Of a stretch of 64,000 nt of DNA, positions 18,784 to 28,315 are shown one piece after another (the stretch's first letter is position 1; every line of letters starts with the position of its first letter). Both the position numbers and the translations under genes were made by a program. The stretch is from Calditrichia bacterium (GTDB lineage Bacteria; Calditrichota; Calditrichia; RBG-13-44-9; J075): contig JANQQU010000028.1 in NCBI GenBank assembly GCA_028284905.1, forward strand, positions 1 to 64,000. Reading direction: 5' to 3'. The notes beneath the pieces were generated by a model. The model was not told the DNA's origin. It saw nothing but the letters and a program-made list of their open reading frames with translations, and did not search any database.

Positions 18784-20189
18784 ATTTTAGTGTGATCAGA
18801 TGGTGTTGGCGTGGTAGGAAAGCGAATGATCGCGACAGTTCCTTTATTCGGTGTGCTGTCAATATGAATATCTGCCGACAATCGCCTGCCAGCTTTTTTA
18901 ACGATTGCCAGGCCAAGTCCACTGCCGGTAATTTCCTTATGTTCCAATGCATCAGAACGGAAAAATGGATTAAAAATATGCTTGATATCTGCTTGTTTGA
19001 TCCCGATGCCATTATCGCTAATAATACATTCGTAATGGAGATTCTTCACTTGCAGCCGAATATCAATTTGTCCGTTTTTCCGGGAATATTTTATTGCATT
19101 GGAAATCAGGTTGCGAAGAATGAGCTCTAGAAGGTATTGATCGGTTTGTAAAACGATATCTGTAGTATTATCCATATTGATTTTCAGCTGTTTTGCGCGA
19201 AGCTGGGCGGCGTGCCTTTGGATAATTTCATCAATCAATAGCAGGAGATTGACTTCCTGCGGATGTGTTTGCATTTCACGCTCTTCAACCCGGGCGAGTA
19301 CTAACAATTGATCCACGATAAGGGTCAGGCGATTGATTTCCTCGATGGCTTTGCCGATACTTTCATTATATTCAGCGGTTGAGCGGGGCTTTCGAACTAA
19401 AACTTCCAGGGTGCCTTTTAGTATAGTCAGCGGAGTTCGTAGTTCGTGAGAGGCATCCGAAGTAAATTGTTTTTCCCTTTCCAGCGCATCACTAAGTCGT
19501 TCCAGAAGCCAATTTATCGACTGGCTAAGAGAGTGTATTTCATCACGGTTTACCGGTAAAGGAATTCGCTGCTTTAAATTATGGAGGGTAATTTTGTCAG
19601 CCGTATCAGTAATATCAACGATTGGACGAATGCTCTTTCCGGCAAGTATGCGCGTGGCGAAAAACAAAAGCGCGAGAATTAGCGGGAAACTCAGCAAAAG
19701 CAAATTTCGCAGCTGATTGAGAATTTGCAGTGAATCTTCCAAAGACATCGCCGCGAGAATAAAACCAATTCGTTCATTGTCGTATTCGATAGGCAGTTGA
19801 ATTTGACGGATGAATTTGTCCCGTAAAAAGGTGTTGAAATGAGTGGCGTGTTGGATATCCTGGCGCAGAGAAAGAGAGTCTTCTTTAAGGTTTGGGGATT
19901 TGTCCATCAATTTGCCAGAAGAATTGACAATTTGAACAAATACCGGACTGACCTCTGCTTCACGATGCTCCCGAGCTTCCCATTCATCCTTGCTTTTAAA
20001 GACAATTATGTTTTCGGATAAAACAATATCGCCGGAATGTTTAACAGCTTCAAAGCTGAGATCTGCATCGATATTCGAATAAATCGAGCGCTCGGTGACG
20101 AAGTAAACCGCAATGAAAACCAGTGCGACCAAAATAGCGGTAGCTATTAAATAGTATAGGGCAATTCTATTCCGGAAGGAAAGCCGCAT
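18780..20189 (-). CDS. Sensor histidine kinase of the metal-efflux operon (CusS/CzcS-like)
   Basis: The 469-residue protein has two transmembrane helices (about 10-30 and 160-180) flanking a periplasmic sensor of about 130 residues. A HAMP linker (about 180-235), HisKA with phosphorylated histidine in DASHELRTPL, and HATPase_c with N box (NLISNAIKYS), DNGIGIKQ and GSGLGLAIV follow. It is expected to sense metal or envelope stress and phosphorylate the adjacent regulator. Its start codon directly abuts the regulator stop codon, so the two are translationally coupled. Confidence 0.92.
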   Translation of the reverse strand: MRLSFRNRIALYYLIATAILVALVFIAVYFVTERSIYSNIDADLSFEAVKHSGDIVLSENIIVFKSKDEWEAREHREAEVSPVFVQIVNSSGKLMDKSPNLKEDSLSLRQDIQHATHFNTFLRDKFIRQIQLPIEYDNERIGFILAAMSLEDSLQILNQLRNLLLLSFPLILALLFFATRILAGKSIRPIVDITDTADKITLHNLKQRIPLPVNRDEIHSLSQSINWLLERLSDALEREKQFTSDASHELRTPLTILKGTLEVLVRKPRSTAEYNESIGKAIEEINRLTLIVDQLLVLARVEEREMQTHPQEVNLLLLIDEIIQRHAAQLRAKQLKINMDNTTDIVLQTDQYLLELILRNLISNAIKYSRKNGQIDIRLQVKNLHYECIISDNGIGIKQADIKHIFNPFFRSDALEHKEITGSGLGLAIVKKAGRRLSADIHIDSTPNKGTVAIIRFPTTPTPSDHTKI

Positions 20190-20861
20190 TTAGGGATGCT
20201 CCTTAGCAATGTATCCAACACCTCGTACGGTCTGAATGCAGCCGCCTTCTGTCGGGATGCCCAGTTTTTTGCGCAAGGAATTGATGTAAACATCAATAAC
20301 GCCGGTTTTATAATCGAAATGGATATCCCAGACACTTTCGATAATGCGGGTACGTCGGCAGACCTTTCCTTTATTGCGCATCAAGTATTCCAATAGTGCA
20401 AATTCTTTCTGGGTCAGTAACACTTCCTTGCCATTTTTCAGTACCTGATGTTTCTCTACATCAAGCAGGATATTCTGCAATACAAATTGCTGATGCTCCC
20501 CGCTGAGCGGGCGCAGCTGAACTTTGATTCTGGCTAGCAGTTCTTCAAAATCGAATGGTTTTTTGATGTAATCATTGGCACCCATTTCCAGACCAAAGAC
20601 GACATCCCGTACAGTATCGCGGGCAGTAAGAATAATAATCGGCGTTGTAGAATTTTGGGCGCGGAAGCGGCGGCATACTTCCATCCCGCTGATGCCGGGA
20701 ATCATCCAGTCGATTAACAGTAAATCATAATCTCCGGACAGGGCCATTTCCAAACCGCTATCACCATTTTCCGCAGTATCGACTGTATAGGACTCTTCCC
20801 TCAAACCTTGAGCAAGAAAACGTAAGATGCCTGGTTCATCTTCGATGACAAGTACTTTCAT
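20190..20861 (-). CDS. OmpR-family response regulator (metal efflux)
   Basis: The 223-residue protein combines a receiver domain (phosphoacceptor Asp51 in LLLIDWMIPG, conserved T in LTARD, Lys in IKKPFDF) with a C-terminal winged helix (TQKEFALLEYL, ending in VRGVGYIA). It is the first gene of the four-gene metal-efflux operon on the minus strand. The upstream region carries a TATATT -10-like element only about 9 bp before the ATG and a TTAAGA direct repeat, suggesting a nearly leaderless, activator-dependent, autoregulated transcript. Confidence 0.93.
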   Translation of the reverse strand: MKVLVIEDEPGILRFLAQGLREESYTVDTAENGDSGLEMALSGDYDLLLIDWMIPGISGMEVCRRFRAQNSTTPIIILTARDTVRDVVFGLEMGANDYIKKPFDFEELLARIKVQLRPLSGEHQQFVLQNILLDVEKHQVLKNGKEVLLTQKEFALLEYLMRNKGKVCRRTRIIESVWDIHFDYKTGVIDVYINSLRKKLGIPTEGGCIQTVRGVGYIAKEHP

Positions 20862-20869
20862 ATCGGCAT

Positions 20870-20924
20870 AATATAATCATTTTCTTACAGGAGATTTAGC
20901 GGCTTCTTAAAATTGTCTTAAGAA
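20870..20924 (-). promoter_or_regulatory. Candidate promoter and regulator box for the metal-efflux operon
   Basis: On the minus strand TTAAGA-N5-TTAAGA (20905-20921) lies about 30 bp upstream of a TATATT -10-like hexamer (20870-20875). The repeat also forms the inverted pair TTCTTAA/TTAAGAA (20904-20924). A degenerate third hexamer (20883-20888 on plus) sits 22 bp away, in phase. No good -35 exists at the expected place, as for activator-dependent promoters. Confidence 0.45.
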
Positions 20925-21029
20925 ATTACTAGCTGGTAATGTTTCTCAGGAAGATGGTGTTGCTAATCTTCAATGGATGTATAAAACAGGCTTTAGGGAA
21001 TAATAGGAGGTGTGAATCAATCCCGATTG

Positions 21030-22511
21030 TTACAGCATCGCCTTGATTTTTTCAATTGTTGCGCGGGTTTTTAGCACTGTGTCTTTACTCTGACTGATCT
21101 TGTTGTATGCATAGAGAACAGATGCATGGTGCAAATTAGAGAAGTGGTAGCCGATGGCATTGAGTGATTCATTTGTTAATTCCCGGCAGAGATAGATTGC
21201 AATCTGGCGTGCTTGAATGACTTTCTGTTTCCGGGAGACGCCCTGGAGAATATCGACCGGAATATTGAAGTAGTTTGCTGTCGCGTTAACAATTTCTTCG
21301 ATGCCGGTTTCTTTGCGGTAAAATTTGGTCGCTGCCCCGATATTTTCTTGCGGGCACATCTGGGAAATGATGTATTTTACTTCGTTCAGGGAAAGGCTTT
21401 TTCCGAGAATGGAGATTTGGGCGACAATGCGCACGACAACCGAATGCAGATGATGAATGTTGTGCGTGAAATGCTCGGAAAGAAAGTGAATTATTGACTC
21501 GTCCAGATGGATATTGTTCTTGTCGAGATGATGACGAATAATTTTTTCCCGAATGGTATAGTCGGACTTCGGTAAATCAACAACCAGTCCCTGCTGCATA
21601 AAGGCAATTAGTTTCGGATTGAACTGGCTGAGCATATTGGGGGCGACATTGCTGGAGATAACAATTTGAGCACCGCGTTTAATTAATTCCGATATAATGA
21701 ATAATAATCCTTCCTGGGATTTGTTTTTATTTGCCAGGAATTGAATATCATCCAGGAGAAATACTCGTGCCGGCATAATCGTAGCAATGAATTTATTGAT
21801 GCGATTGCCCTGTAATGCATTCACGTATTCATGCAAGAACTGCTCGCAACGAAAGAAGGCCACCTGATTATCCGGGCTCCGTTCCTGGAGATAATTGCCA
21901 AATGCATGAATCAGATGCGTTTTTCCGGAACCGACTTCACCTTGAACGATAAGTGGATTATAATCTGCTGTGCCGGGATGACGAGCGACATGCTCCGCCG
22001 CTTTAATTGCGAAACGGTTATCGCCGCTACCGTAAAAGTTGGCAAATAAAAACCTGTGATTAAAATCACAGGGTGGGCGGACGGATTGAATCTTCATTGC
22101 CGGCGTCGCTACCGGGGCTTCTTCCGATTTTTCCTCCACGACAGGCGCAGGTGCATTCTCATGGGGGACATGGTCCGGGGCATCGTTCGCAATAACGAAT
22201 TCTGTCCGGGTATCCTGCCCGAATGCCTTGGCTATCGACTTCCGAAAAATATGACCGTAATGGGAATCTATCCACTCATAGAAGAAACGGGAAGGTAGCT
22301 TGAGGATTAGAACATCATTAAGAAATGATATTGGAACAATAGGACTGAACCATGTTTGAATCGTTTGGGCAGGTAATTCTTCTTGTAAATTGACTAAACA
22401 TTGCTCCCAACGCTCCTTGGAGCTACTTCCACTACTGGAAAGCGGGGACAGTGTTCTACGTGAGGCGTTCCCCGAAAGTATGTTTAGTCGTACTGCCTGT
22501 ACTTGGTTCAT
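21030..22511 (-). CDS. dnaA: Divergent DnaA-family protein
   Basis: The 493-residue protein has DnaA domain I (RWEQCLVNLQEELPAQTIQTWF), a variable linker, an AAA+ domain with Walker A GEVGSGKTHLIHAFGN and Walker B LLDDIQFLA, and domain IV (ARQIAIYLCRELTNESL). Several key residues differ from the canonical initiator. The arginine-finger block RLxSRFxxGL is replaced by a segment ending AFMQQGLVVDL. The sensor-II NVRELEGAL reads NIHHLHSVV, and the DnaA-box recognition signature GGRDHTT reads SNLHHAS. It may be a paralogue of the main DnaA or a lineage-specific initiator. Neighbours are not the usual dnaN/rpmH/gyrB genes. Confidence 0.85.
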   Translation of the reverse strand: MNQVQAVRLNILSGNASRRTLSPLSSSGSSSKERWEQCLVNLQEELPAQTIQTWFSPIVPISFLNDVLILKLPSRFFYEWIDSHYGHIFRKSIAKAFGQDTRTEFVIANDAPDHVPHENAPAPVVEEKSEEAPVATPAMKIQSVRPPCDFNHRFLFANFYGSGDNRFAIKAAEHVARHPGTADYNPLIVQGEVGSGKTHLIHAFGNYLQERSPDNQVAFFRCEQFLHEYVNALQGNRINKFIATIMPARVFLLDDIQFLANKNKSQEGLLFIISELIKRGAQIVISSNVAPNMLSQFNPKLIAFMQQGLVVDLPKSDYTIREKIIRHHLDKNNIHLDESIIHFLSEHFTHNIHHLHSVVVRIVAQISILGKSLSLNEVKYIISQMCPQENIGAATKFYRKETGIEEIVNATANYFNIPVDILQGVSRKQKVIQARQIAIYLCRELTNESLNAIGYHFSNLHHASVLYAYNKISQSKDTVLKTRATIEKIKAML

Positions 22512-22865
22512 CCCTTACATCACCCATTCCAGACCAGAGGCTATTTGGCCTATTCAATAGTATCACTACTAACGATTTATTCTTAAAACTAACTGTCATG
22601 ATTATCCCTACCCCAAAAGTGACTAATAATAAGAAATGAGGACCCAGAAAACCAAATGGGTAACAGAAAAAAAACGAAAAAAAATGAGAAAATTTTTCAC
22701 AAAAAAATTAGTTTCACGTAAAACAGCAACCTTTCTTTTAGTTTAATAACGACTTACATAAAAAATGATGAAAATTTAATTAAATTTATAATCTTGGTTG
22801 TATTCACATCAACAATGTTTTATATTCTAGGCTTGTCATTTTATAAGCAGAAGGAGAGTCATATA
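22512..22865. promoter_or_regulatory. AT-rich divergent intergenic region between dnaA-like gene and rpmB
   Basis: This 354-bp region separates the divergent dnaA-like and rpmB genes and is very AT-rich from 22660 to 22800. A sigma-70-like promoter for rpmB is plausible: TTGTAT (22798-22803), 17-bp spacer, TATATT (22821-22826). I find no perfect DnaA box (TTATCCACA). The closest strings, TTTTTCACA and GTATTCACA, each carry two mismatches. An origin role is possible but unsupported. Confidence 0.45.
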
Positions 22866-23057
22866 ATGGCTAAAATTTGTGCAGTTTGTGGAAAAAAACC
22901 AGTCTCTGGAAAGAACGTAAGTCATTCACATATAAAGACTTTACGTCGTTTTAAGCCGAATCTGCAAAAAGTGAGAGCTAAAGTAGACGGTGAGACTAAA
23001 AGAATCTTGGTATGCACCAGTTGTATTCAGGCCGGAAAGATTGAAAAAGCTGTTTAG
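22866..23057 (+). CDS. rpmB: 50S ribosomal protein L28
   Basis: The 63-residue protein matches L28 along its length: [36 protein letters not shown], and a C-terminal [10 protein letters not shown]. Two CxxC pairs are present, the zinc-binding (C+) form of L28. The ORF track starts 24 codons earlier at a TTG, but the ATG at 22866 is preceded by AAGGAGAG and gives the normal length. It is monocistronic, with its own promoter and a strong terminator. The common partner rpmG is not here. Confidence 0.96.
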   Translation: MAKICAVCGKKPVSGKNVSHSHIKTLRRFKPNLQKVRAKVDGETKRILVCTSCIQAGKIEKAV

Positions 23058-23107
23058 TTTGTTTTTAAGACTGTTTATTCCGGTCAGTTCTCTGACCCTA
23101 AGTTTAT

Positions 23108-23148
23108 AAAAAAACGCCCTTTTTAAGTTATGCAAAGGGCGTTTTTTT
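23108..23148. terminator. Bidirectional intrinsic terminator after rpmB
   Basis: A 15-bp perfect stem, AAAAAAACGCCCTTT paired with AAAGGGCGTTTTTTT, encloses an 11-nt loop and has T-runs on both strands. It lies between rpmB and the convergent GWxTD gene and can stop transcription from both sides. Confidence 0.95.
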
Positions 23149-23305
23149 ATGGATATAGGTGCTATGTTTCACGGAGCACTTAAGCGCATTTCTACCTGCT
23201 TAAAATTCGTAGTTTTATCCTTCCGTTTTCCTCATCATCATATTGTTTTTTTATGCACTATATCCGAATATTTTTGAGTCAGGTGAAATCCTGATCACCT
23301 GCAGA

Positions 23306-24586
23306 TTATTCATATTCCACGTAGTAGTACGATGGATGAAGATCATAGTCTCCGAAACCGGTACGGTCGATAAACAAAAAGTTTTTCTGTAGTGAATAGT
23401 ATCGCCAGATCTCGTATGGGTTACCGTTCGGCTCAAAGGGATGTCGTTCTACATCATCCGGTTCCCCGAATTTAATGAAAATACGACCCCGGTCGCTGAT
23501 CCATCCACCCAGGCTGCCATTTGCAAACCGGGCATTTGAAAATTGGATGCGGCGATAATATTCTTCCATCAACTCATTTGCTTCAGTGTCCGGGTTCGGA
23601 TCTTTGCTAGCCCAGAATCGCTGGAAGAAGGCTTTCTTAGCCTCATAAGACCCTTTCTTGAGATAATGCTTAATGGAATCTTCCCGGCCGATATAACGCA
23701 GCTGGCGAATTGCCATATCAAGATCCTGCTCGGTATTGGGAAGAAATTTCCAGAAGAATTCAAATGGGGCCGTTTTCATAACCGACTGTTCGCCATTGGT
23801 TACAATTACTTCCAGATTGTACTGATTGCGGCTAAAATTAAAACGATTTAGTTTCAGGAAGTGCTCGGAATAACCATCCTGATCAATCTTGGAAGCGTAA
23901 GTGTTCTGTAGTACGGCTTCCCCGGTATTGTCGACAACTTTATAGCCAATTTTTAATTCACCCTGGGGAATACGAGTGAAAGTATTAAAATAAACATGCA
24001 CATACTGATCGTCGCTGGAAAAACTGTTACTTAGTTTCGGATTGATCTGGTTAATCGATCCATCCGCATCAGTGTTATATTCTTCAAAGAAAAGCAAGTC
24101 GCTGACGGATAACAAATTTCCGCTTTCGCTAAACCCCTGAATTTCAAAACTCAGTTTACGGGAAAACTGCTCACTGTTATTTTCATCCAATACGGTAATT
24201 TGGGAATTATAAATACCAGCAGACATTGGCAAGTCAGTATGAAAGGTATTAATGACATTGCGGGAATTTGTTAAATCAAAGTTATCCACCGTAAACTCAT
24301 GTTTTAAAGTACGATTGAAAACAGTTTCCGAATCTTTAAGGCTGAAAAATAACTCGACCTGAATATTGGCCTTGAAGACCTCCTCCGTTTTGACAAAGGT
24401 TAGATTATCGTTAACGATTTGAATGTAGATACGGGCCAGCGTTGTGTCGGCCTCCCGGGAATAGGTTTCGACAACTTTCGCATCGAAAACCGGCAGCCCA
24501 ACGGCAGCACTCTGGGCCTGTATAAATCCCGTTAAAAGAAAGGCAATTGCTAAAATGAGTGACATGATGCGGTTATTTGTTCTCAT
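23306..24586 (-). CDS. GWxTD-domain-like exported protein
   Basis: The 426-residue protein has a signal peptide (LILAIAFLLTGFIQAQSA) and a beta-rich middle part. Its C-terminal segment reads GGWISDRGRIFIKFGEPDDVE, then EIWRYYS, the pattern of the GWxTD domain with Ile-Ser for x-Thr. GWxTD proteins occur in Acidobacteriota, Calditrichota and relatives; their function is unknown. It is the last gene of a long minus-strand train and starts 3 bp after rimO. Export is expected from the signal peptide. Confidence 0.85.
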   Translation of the reverse strand: MRTNNRIMSLILAIAFLLTGFIQAQSAAVGLPVFDAKVVETYSREADTTLARIYIQIVNDNLTFVKTEEVFKANIQVELFFSLKDSETVFNRTLKHEFTVDNFDLTNSRNVINTFHTDLPMSAGIYNSQITVLDENNSEQFSRKLSFEIQGFSESGNLLSVSDLLFFEEYNTDADGSINQINPKLSNSFSSDDQYVHVYFNTFTRIPQGELKIGYKVVDNTGEAVLQNTYASKIDQDGYSEHFLKLNRFNFSRNQYNLEVIVTNGEQSVMKTAPFEFFWKFLPNTEQDLDMAIRQLRYIGREDSIKHYLKKGSYEAKKAFFQRFWASKDPNPDTEANELMEEYYRRIQFSNARFANGSLGGWISDRGRIFIKFGEPDDVERHPFEPNGNPYEIWRYYSLQKNFLFIDRTGFGDYDLHPSYYYVEYE

Positions 24587-24589
24587 GGG

Positions 24590-25939
24590 TTAACCCCTTA
24601 TTTTGCCATACAATTCGTATTCAGTTGCATCATTTATGTCAACACTGAGAAAGTCCCCGGCTTTTACGGCTTTGCCAAGCGATTCGATTACTACCTCATT
24701 GTCGATTTCCGGGGAGTCTCCGGTCGTGCGTCCATAGGCCGTTAGCGTAGACCAATCTGCTTCATCCACGAGCACTTGAAAATTGCGTCCGACTTTCGCC
24801 AGGTTCTTCTCCAGGGAGATCGATTGCTGAATTTCCATTAGCTCGTTATAGCGCTCCTGCTTAAGCGCTGCCGGTAAATCTTCCAGTTGAAAGGCGCTGG
24901 TGTTTTCTTCGTGAGAGTAGGTGAAAACACCGACCCGATCAAACTGAAACTCCTCCACGAATTGTTTTAACGCCGCAAAGTCGCTTTCAGTTTCACCCGG
25001 ATGCCCAACAATTAATGTTGTTCTTAAGGTGACATCCTGAATTTTACCTTTTGCCTGCTCGAAGATGCTCCGAATGCGCTGAGATTTGCCGCCACGCTTC
25101 ATAATTTTTAACATTGGGTCGGAAACATGCTGAATCGGCATATCCAGATAAGGCACTATTTTTGAACTTGCCGCCATAAAGTCGATGAGTGAATCCTGCA
25201 CGGTAGTAGGGTAGAGGTAGTGCAACCGTATCCATTCAATACCTTCAATATCTTCCAATTCCCGCAACAAATCAACGATTTTTTGGGAACGGTAGAGGTC
25301 GAGCCCATAGAAGGTGGTGTCCTGAGAAATGATAATCAATTCCTTAACCCCTTGCTGCGCTAACAAGCGGGCTTCTTCAATAATCTGTGGCATTGGCCGG
25401 CTGCGATGACGGCCGCGCATCAGCGGAATGGCACAAAATGAACAGGTGTGATTGCATCCTTCGGAAATTTTGAGATAGGCATAGTGAGAAGGCGTTGCCA
25501 GCACGCGCTTTTCGTAAAGGTATTCCGGGGATAATTTCGGGTCATACTCCAGGAAGGTGAGAATATCTTCGTAAGCTTCGGTGCCGAAAATACCGTCTAT
25601 CCCGGGAATTTCTTCCCGGATCTGGTCGGCGTAGCGTTCCGTAAGGCAGCCACAGACAATCACCTTTTTGGAAGGATCTTCTTTCTTGATCTGCTCTGCT
25701 TCCAGAATTGCATCAATAGATTCCTGCTTGGCCATTTCAATAAACCCGCAGGTATTTATCACGATGACATCGGCTGCTTCCGGTTCTTCTACCAGGTTCG
25801 CCTTGCGGGCATTCAACTGCCCGGCGAGAACTTCCGAGTCGTATGTGTTTTTTGAACAACCCAGGGTAGTGATATGGATTTTTTTATTGGTCCTCGGCCG
25901 AATCTTCTTTTGCCGCTTGTTATTCATATGATTTTCCAT
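24590..25939 (-). CDS. rimO: Ribosomal protein S12 methylthiotransferase RimO
   Basis: The 449-residue protein contains the N-terminal UPF0004 domain (HITTLGCSKNTYDSE; cysteines near residues 29, 65 and 98), a radical-SAM core with CNHTCSFC (CxxxCxxC), and a C-terminal TRAM domain. These two [4Fe-4S] clusters mark the methylthiotransferase family. The GCSKN opening and the late motif MKRGG favour RimO, which modifies an aspartate of ribosomal protein S12, over MiaB. A second start (MNNK) four codons in is equally possible. Confidence 0.93.
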   Translation of the reverse strand: MENHMNNKRQKKIRPRTNKKIHITTLGCSKNTYDSEVLAGQLNARKANLVEEPEAADVIVINTCGFIEMAKQESIDAILEAEQIKKEDPSKKVIVCGCLTERYADQIREEIPGIDGIFGTEAYEDILTFLEYDPKLSPEYLYEKRVLATPSHYAYLKISEGCNHTCSFCAIPLMRGRHRSRPMPQIIEEARLLAQQGVKELIIISQDTTFYGLDLYRSQKIVDLLRELEDIEGIEWIRLHYLYPTTVQDSLIDFMAASSKIVPYLDMPIQHVSDPMLKIMKRGGKSQRIRSIFEQAKGKIQDVTLRTTLIVGHPGETESDFAALKQFVEEFQFDRVGVFTYSHEENTSAFQLEDLPAALKQERYNELMEIQQSISLEKNLAKVGRNFQVLVDEADWSTLTAYGRTTGDSPEIDNEVVIESLGKAVKAGDFLSVDINDATEYELYGKIRG

Positions 25940-25950
25940 TCAAACAAATA

Positions 25951-26865
25951 TTATTCAAAAAGGCCTCTGGCATACATTTCCGGATCGAAGGGCTGCAGGT
26001 CATCGATCTGCTCGCCAACGCCAATATATTCCACCGGAACTTCCAGCTGATGGGCAATACCGATGATCGCCCCGCCTTTTGCTGTGCCGTCCAGTTTGGT
26101 TAATACGATGCCGTCTACACCAACTGTATCGATGAATTGCTTCGCCTGATTGAGCGCATTCTGCCCGGTGGTTCCATCCAGGACCAGCAGGTTACAATGG
26201 GGAGCTTCCGGAATCACCTTCTGGATTACTCGTTGAATCTTTTTCAGCTCTTCCATCAAATTTACTTTGGTGTGCAGGCGGCCAGCGGTATCCATAATAA
26301 CGACATCAGCATTGCGTGCCTGCGCTGCTTTCATTGCATCGAAAGCAACCGCGCCAGGATCGGCGTTAGACTGATGCTTAATAATCTCTACCCCAACCCG
26401 ATCTGCCCAGACATCCAACTGTTCAATTGCTGCTGCGCGAAAGGTATCACCAGCGGCTACAATTACCTTCTTGCCATTATCTTTCAGGCGACTGGCCAGT
26501 TTGCCTATTGTCGTGGTTTTTCCTGCGCCATTTACACCAATAACCATGATAACATACGGGGCAGCAGGGAGATGGGACTCGTTTAGCTGAGTCTCCGGAA
26601 AGATGTTCGCAACTTCCTCTTTTAGAATGCGATAGAGTTCCTGGGATTCTTCATACTTTTCCCGCTTTACTCGTTGTTTTACTCTTTCAATAACCGTTAG
26701 CGTGGCATCAACCCCAACATCACCACTAATGAGGATCTCTTCAATTTCTTCCAAAAGGTCATCATCAATTTTTTTCTTGGCATTAATCGCATGATTGATC
26801 CGATCAAATACCTGGGTTTTAGTTTTTGAAAACCCATCTCTAATTTTTCCGAAAATTGACTTCAT
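25951..26865 (-). CDS. ftsY: Signal recognition particle receptor FtsY
   Basis: The 304-residue protein is the NG core of FtsY. An N-terminal helical domain is followed by the SRP-GTPase motifs [15 protein letters not shown] (G1), [16 protein letters not shown] (G3) and [10 protein letters not shown] (G4/G5). The acidic A domain of the enterobacterial protein is absent, as in many bacteria. It docks SRP-ribosome complexes at the membrane. It is 11 bp upstream of rimO. Confidence 0.96.
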   Translation of the reverse strand: MKSIFGKIRDGFSKTKTQVFDRINHAINAKKKIDDDLLEEIEEILISGDVGVDATLTVIERVKQRVKREKYEESQELYRILKEEVANIFPETQLNESHLPAAPYVIMVIGVNGAGKTTTIGKLASRLKDNGKKVIVAAGDTFRAAAIEQLDVWADRVGVEIIKHQSNADPGAVAFDAMKAAQARNADVVIMDTAGRLHTKVNLMEELKKIQRVIQKVIPEAPHCNLLVLDGTTGQNALNQAKQFIDTVGVDGIVLTKLDGTAKGGAIIGIAHQLEVPVEYIGVGEQIDDLQPFDPEMYARGLFE

Positions 26866-26902
26866 TTAATACTCCTGTAATCTCACTGGCAATTTGCCAG
26901 GA

Positions 26903-28282
26903 TTATAAACTTTCCTGTTTCAGCAGCCGTTCCAGTATCGCGCGTCCGAAGATCCTGCCAAGAATATTCGTAACAATTACCGCAGTAATAAGCGTTGTGA
27001 AAACCAGCGGGCTGATAATATCCAATTCTGTTAAAAACCATAAAATTAAAACTGTTAATTCGCCGCGTGGGAAAAAGCCGGTGGCAATTACCAGCGGATA
27101 AGACCGTTTGTTAAACAGCACTGCGCCCAGCAGAACCGATATAAGCAATAATACCAGGACAATCGTACCGGCATTCAACCACAGTTCTGCTGCAGCCAGC
27201 TTGCTAATAAACAACGTTCTACCGATTTCTACAAACGGTAAAATATATAAAAACGATGCGCCGGCAAAAAACTTCTGCCGGAACTCAAATTGCGAGGCTT
27301 CCATCAGCGCTTTAAAGATTAAACCGGCCCATACGCCAAGGAGCAACAGGGAAAGACCGACCTGAAAACCGATGTAAACAAACCCGAAAATTAACGCCAG
27401 TTTTAGGAGAAGGGTGAAATCGCCGGCCCAACGTTGAAAATAGCGAAAAGCAGTTTTCACACCGTCGGTATAGATTAATGGCACCAGGAAGAGGACCAGG
27501 ATGACAATATAGCCGCGTTCCAGCAAAACAGCCGCCATATCCCTGCTGTTAAATTTATAATATATATCCACCAGCGAGAATCCTACAATCGCTATAATAT
27601 CCAATATCACAGCAATTTGAATGAGCGCGGTGTAAGGTGCTTTGTAATTCTGGGATAAAGGGAAACCGGAAACCAGCAGTACTCCAATATTCAAACTGAA
27701 GAACGCAATTATGGTTAATGCTGTAGGTTGAAAATCACTATTGAAGACGGTAGTGTATAGAATGCCACCAAGCAGCAATATGCTCAAAGTTAAAAAGAGA
27801 ATGACCTGACGCCACACGATGCTGTCCTTGGGGATGCGAAAAAAACGGGAATCAAAGTTGAGGCCTATCTGCATCATGAAAAGCAGCAGACCTATTTTTA
27901 CCCAGAAAGTGATGTGGCTGTTGAGGAGGTTGTCTTCCGATATTGCAGTTTGATTAGCATCGGGCGAACTCGCCGGAGGTTGAATAAGACTATCCGGCAG
28001 TCCAGCGGTGAGTGAATCTACGGACTCTAGATCATTAATGGTGCTGTCCGGGAGAACAATCGCTGTTTGCAGGTAGGTGGCATTCGGTGTATGAAATGGT
28101 TTGATAGCGTCATCGCCGAAAATTTTCGCCCAACCTACCAGCAGCAGACTAAACATTATTCCGGTAGCAATATGGGCAATAAAATCCGCTAATTTTAATC
28201 GCCGGAAAATATTGATAAGAATGCCATTGATAAAATAAATACAGGCAAGGTAAAGAAATATTTGGCTATAGACTGTATCCAT
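26903..28282 (-). CDS. Cation:proton antiporter-like membrane protein (CPA2/Kef type)
   Basis: The 459-residue protein has about 12 transmembrane stretches. It shows the CPA2-like second-helix pattern LLFMMQIGLNFDSRFF and a late GFFPRGELTVLIL, the conserved G-x-x-P-R-G segment of Na+/H+ and K+/H+ antiporters. A polar insert of about 70 residues rich in Ser, Asp and Pro lies between helices 2 and 3 and is unusual. No C-terminal TrkA-N/RCK domain is present. Transported ion is unknown. Confidence 0.82.
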   Translation of the reverse strand: MDTVYSQIFLYLACIYFINGILINIFRRLKLADFIAHIATGIMFSLLLVGWAKIFGDDAIKPFHTPNATYLQTAIVLPDSTINDLESVDSLTAGLPDSLIQPPASSPDANQTAISEDNLLNSHITFWVKIGLLLFMMQIGLNFDSRFFRIPKDSIVWRQVILFLTLSILLLGGILYTTVFNSDFQPTALTIIAFFSLNIGVLLVSGFPLSQNYKAPYTALIQIAVILDIIAIVGFSLVDIYYKFNSRDMAAVLLERGYIVILVLFLVPLIYTDGVKTAFRYFQRWAGDFTLLLKLALIFGFVYIGFQVGLSLLLLGVWAGLIFKALMEASQFEFRQKFFAGASFLYILPFVEIGRTLFISKLAAAELWLNAGTIVLVLLLISVLLGAVLFNKRSYPLVIATGFFPRGELTVLILWFLTELDIISPLVFTTLITAVIVTNILGRIFGRAILERLLKQESL

Positions 28283-28315
28283 TTCGGGTTTCCGTTGCAG
28301 AGACGCGAATGTCTC

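Noticed and set aside
22794-22865. Extended N terminus of L28 from the ORF track
   Set aside because: The 24 extra residues from a TTG are hydrophobic, unlike L28; the ATG at 22866 has a good ribosome-binding site and gives the family length.
22512-22865. oriC with DnaA boxes
   Set aside because: No TTATCCACA match; the nearest strings have two mismatches, so only a weak lead is reported.
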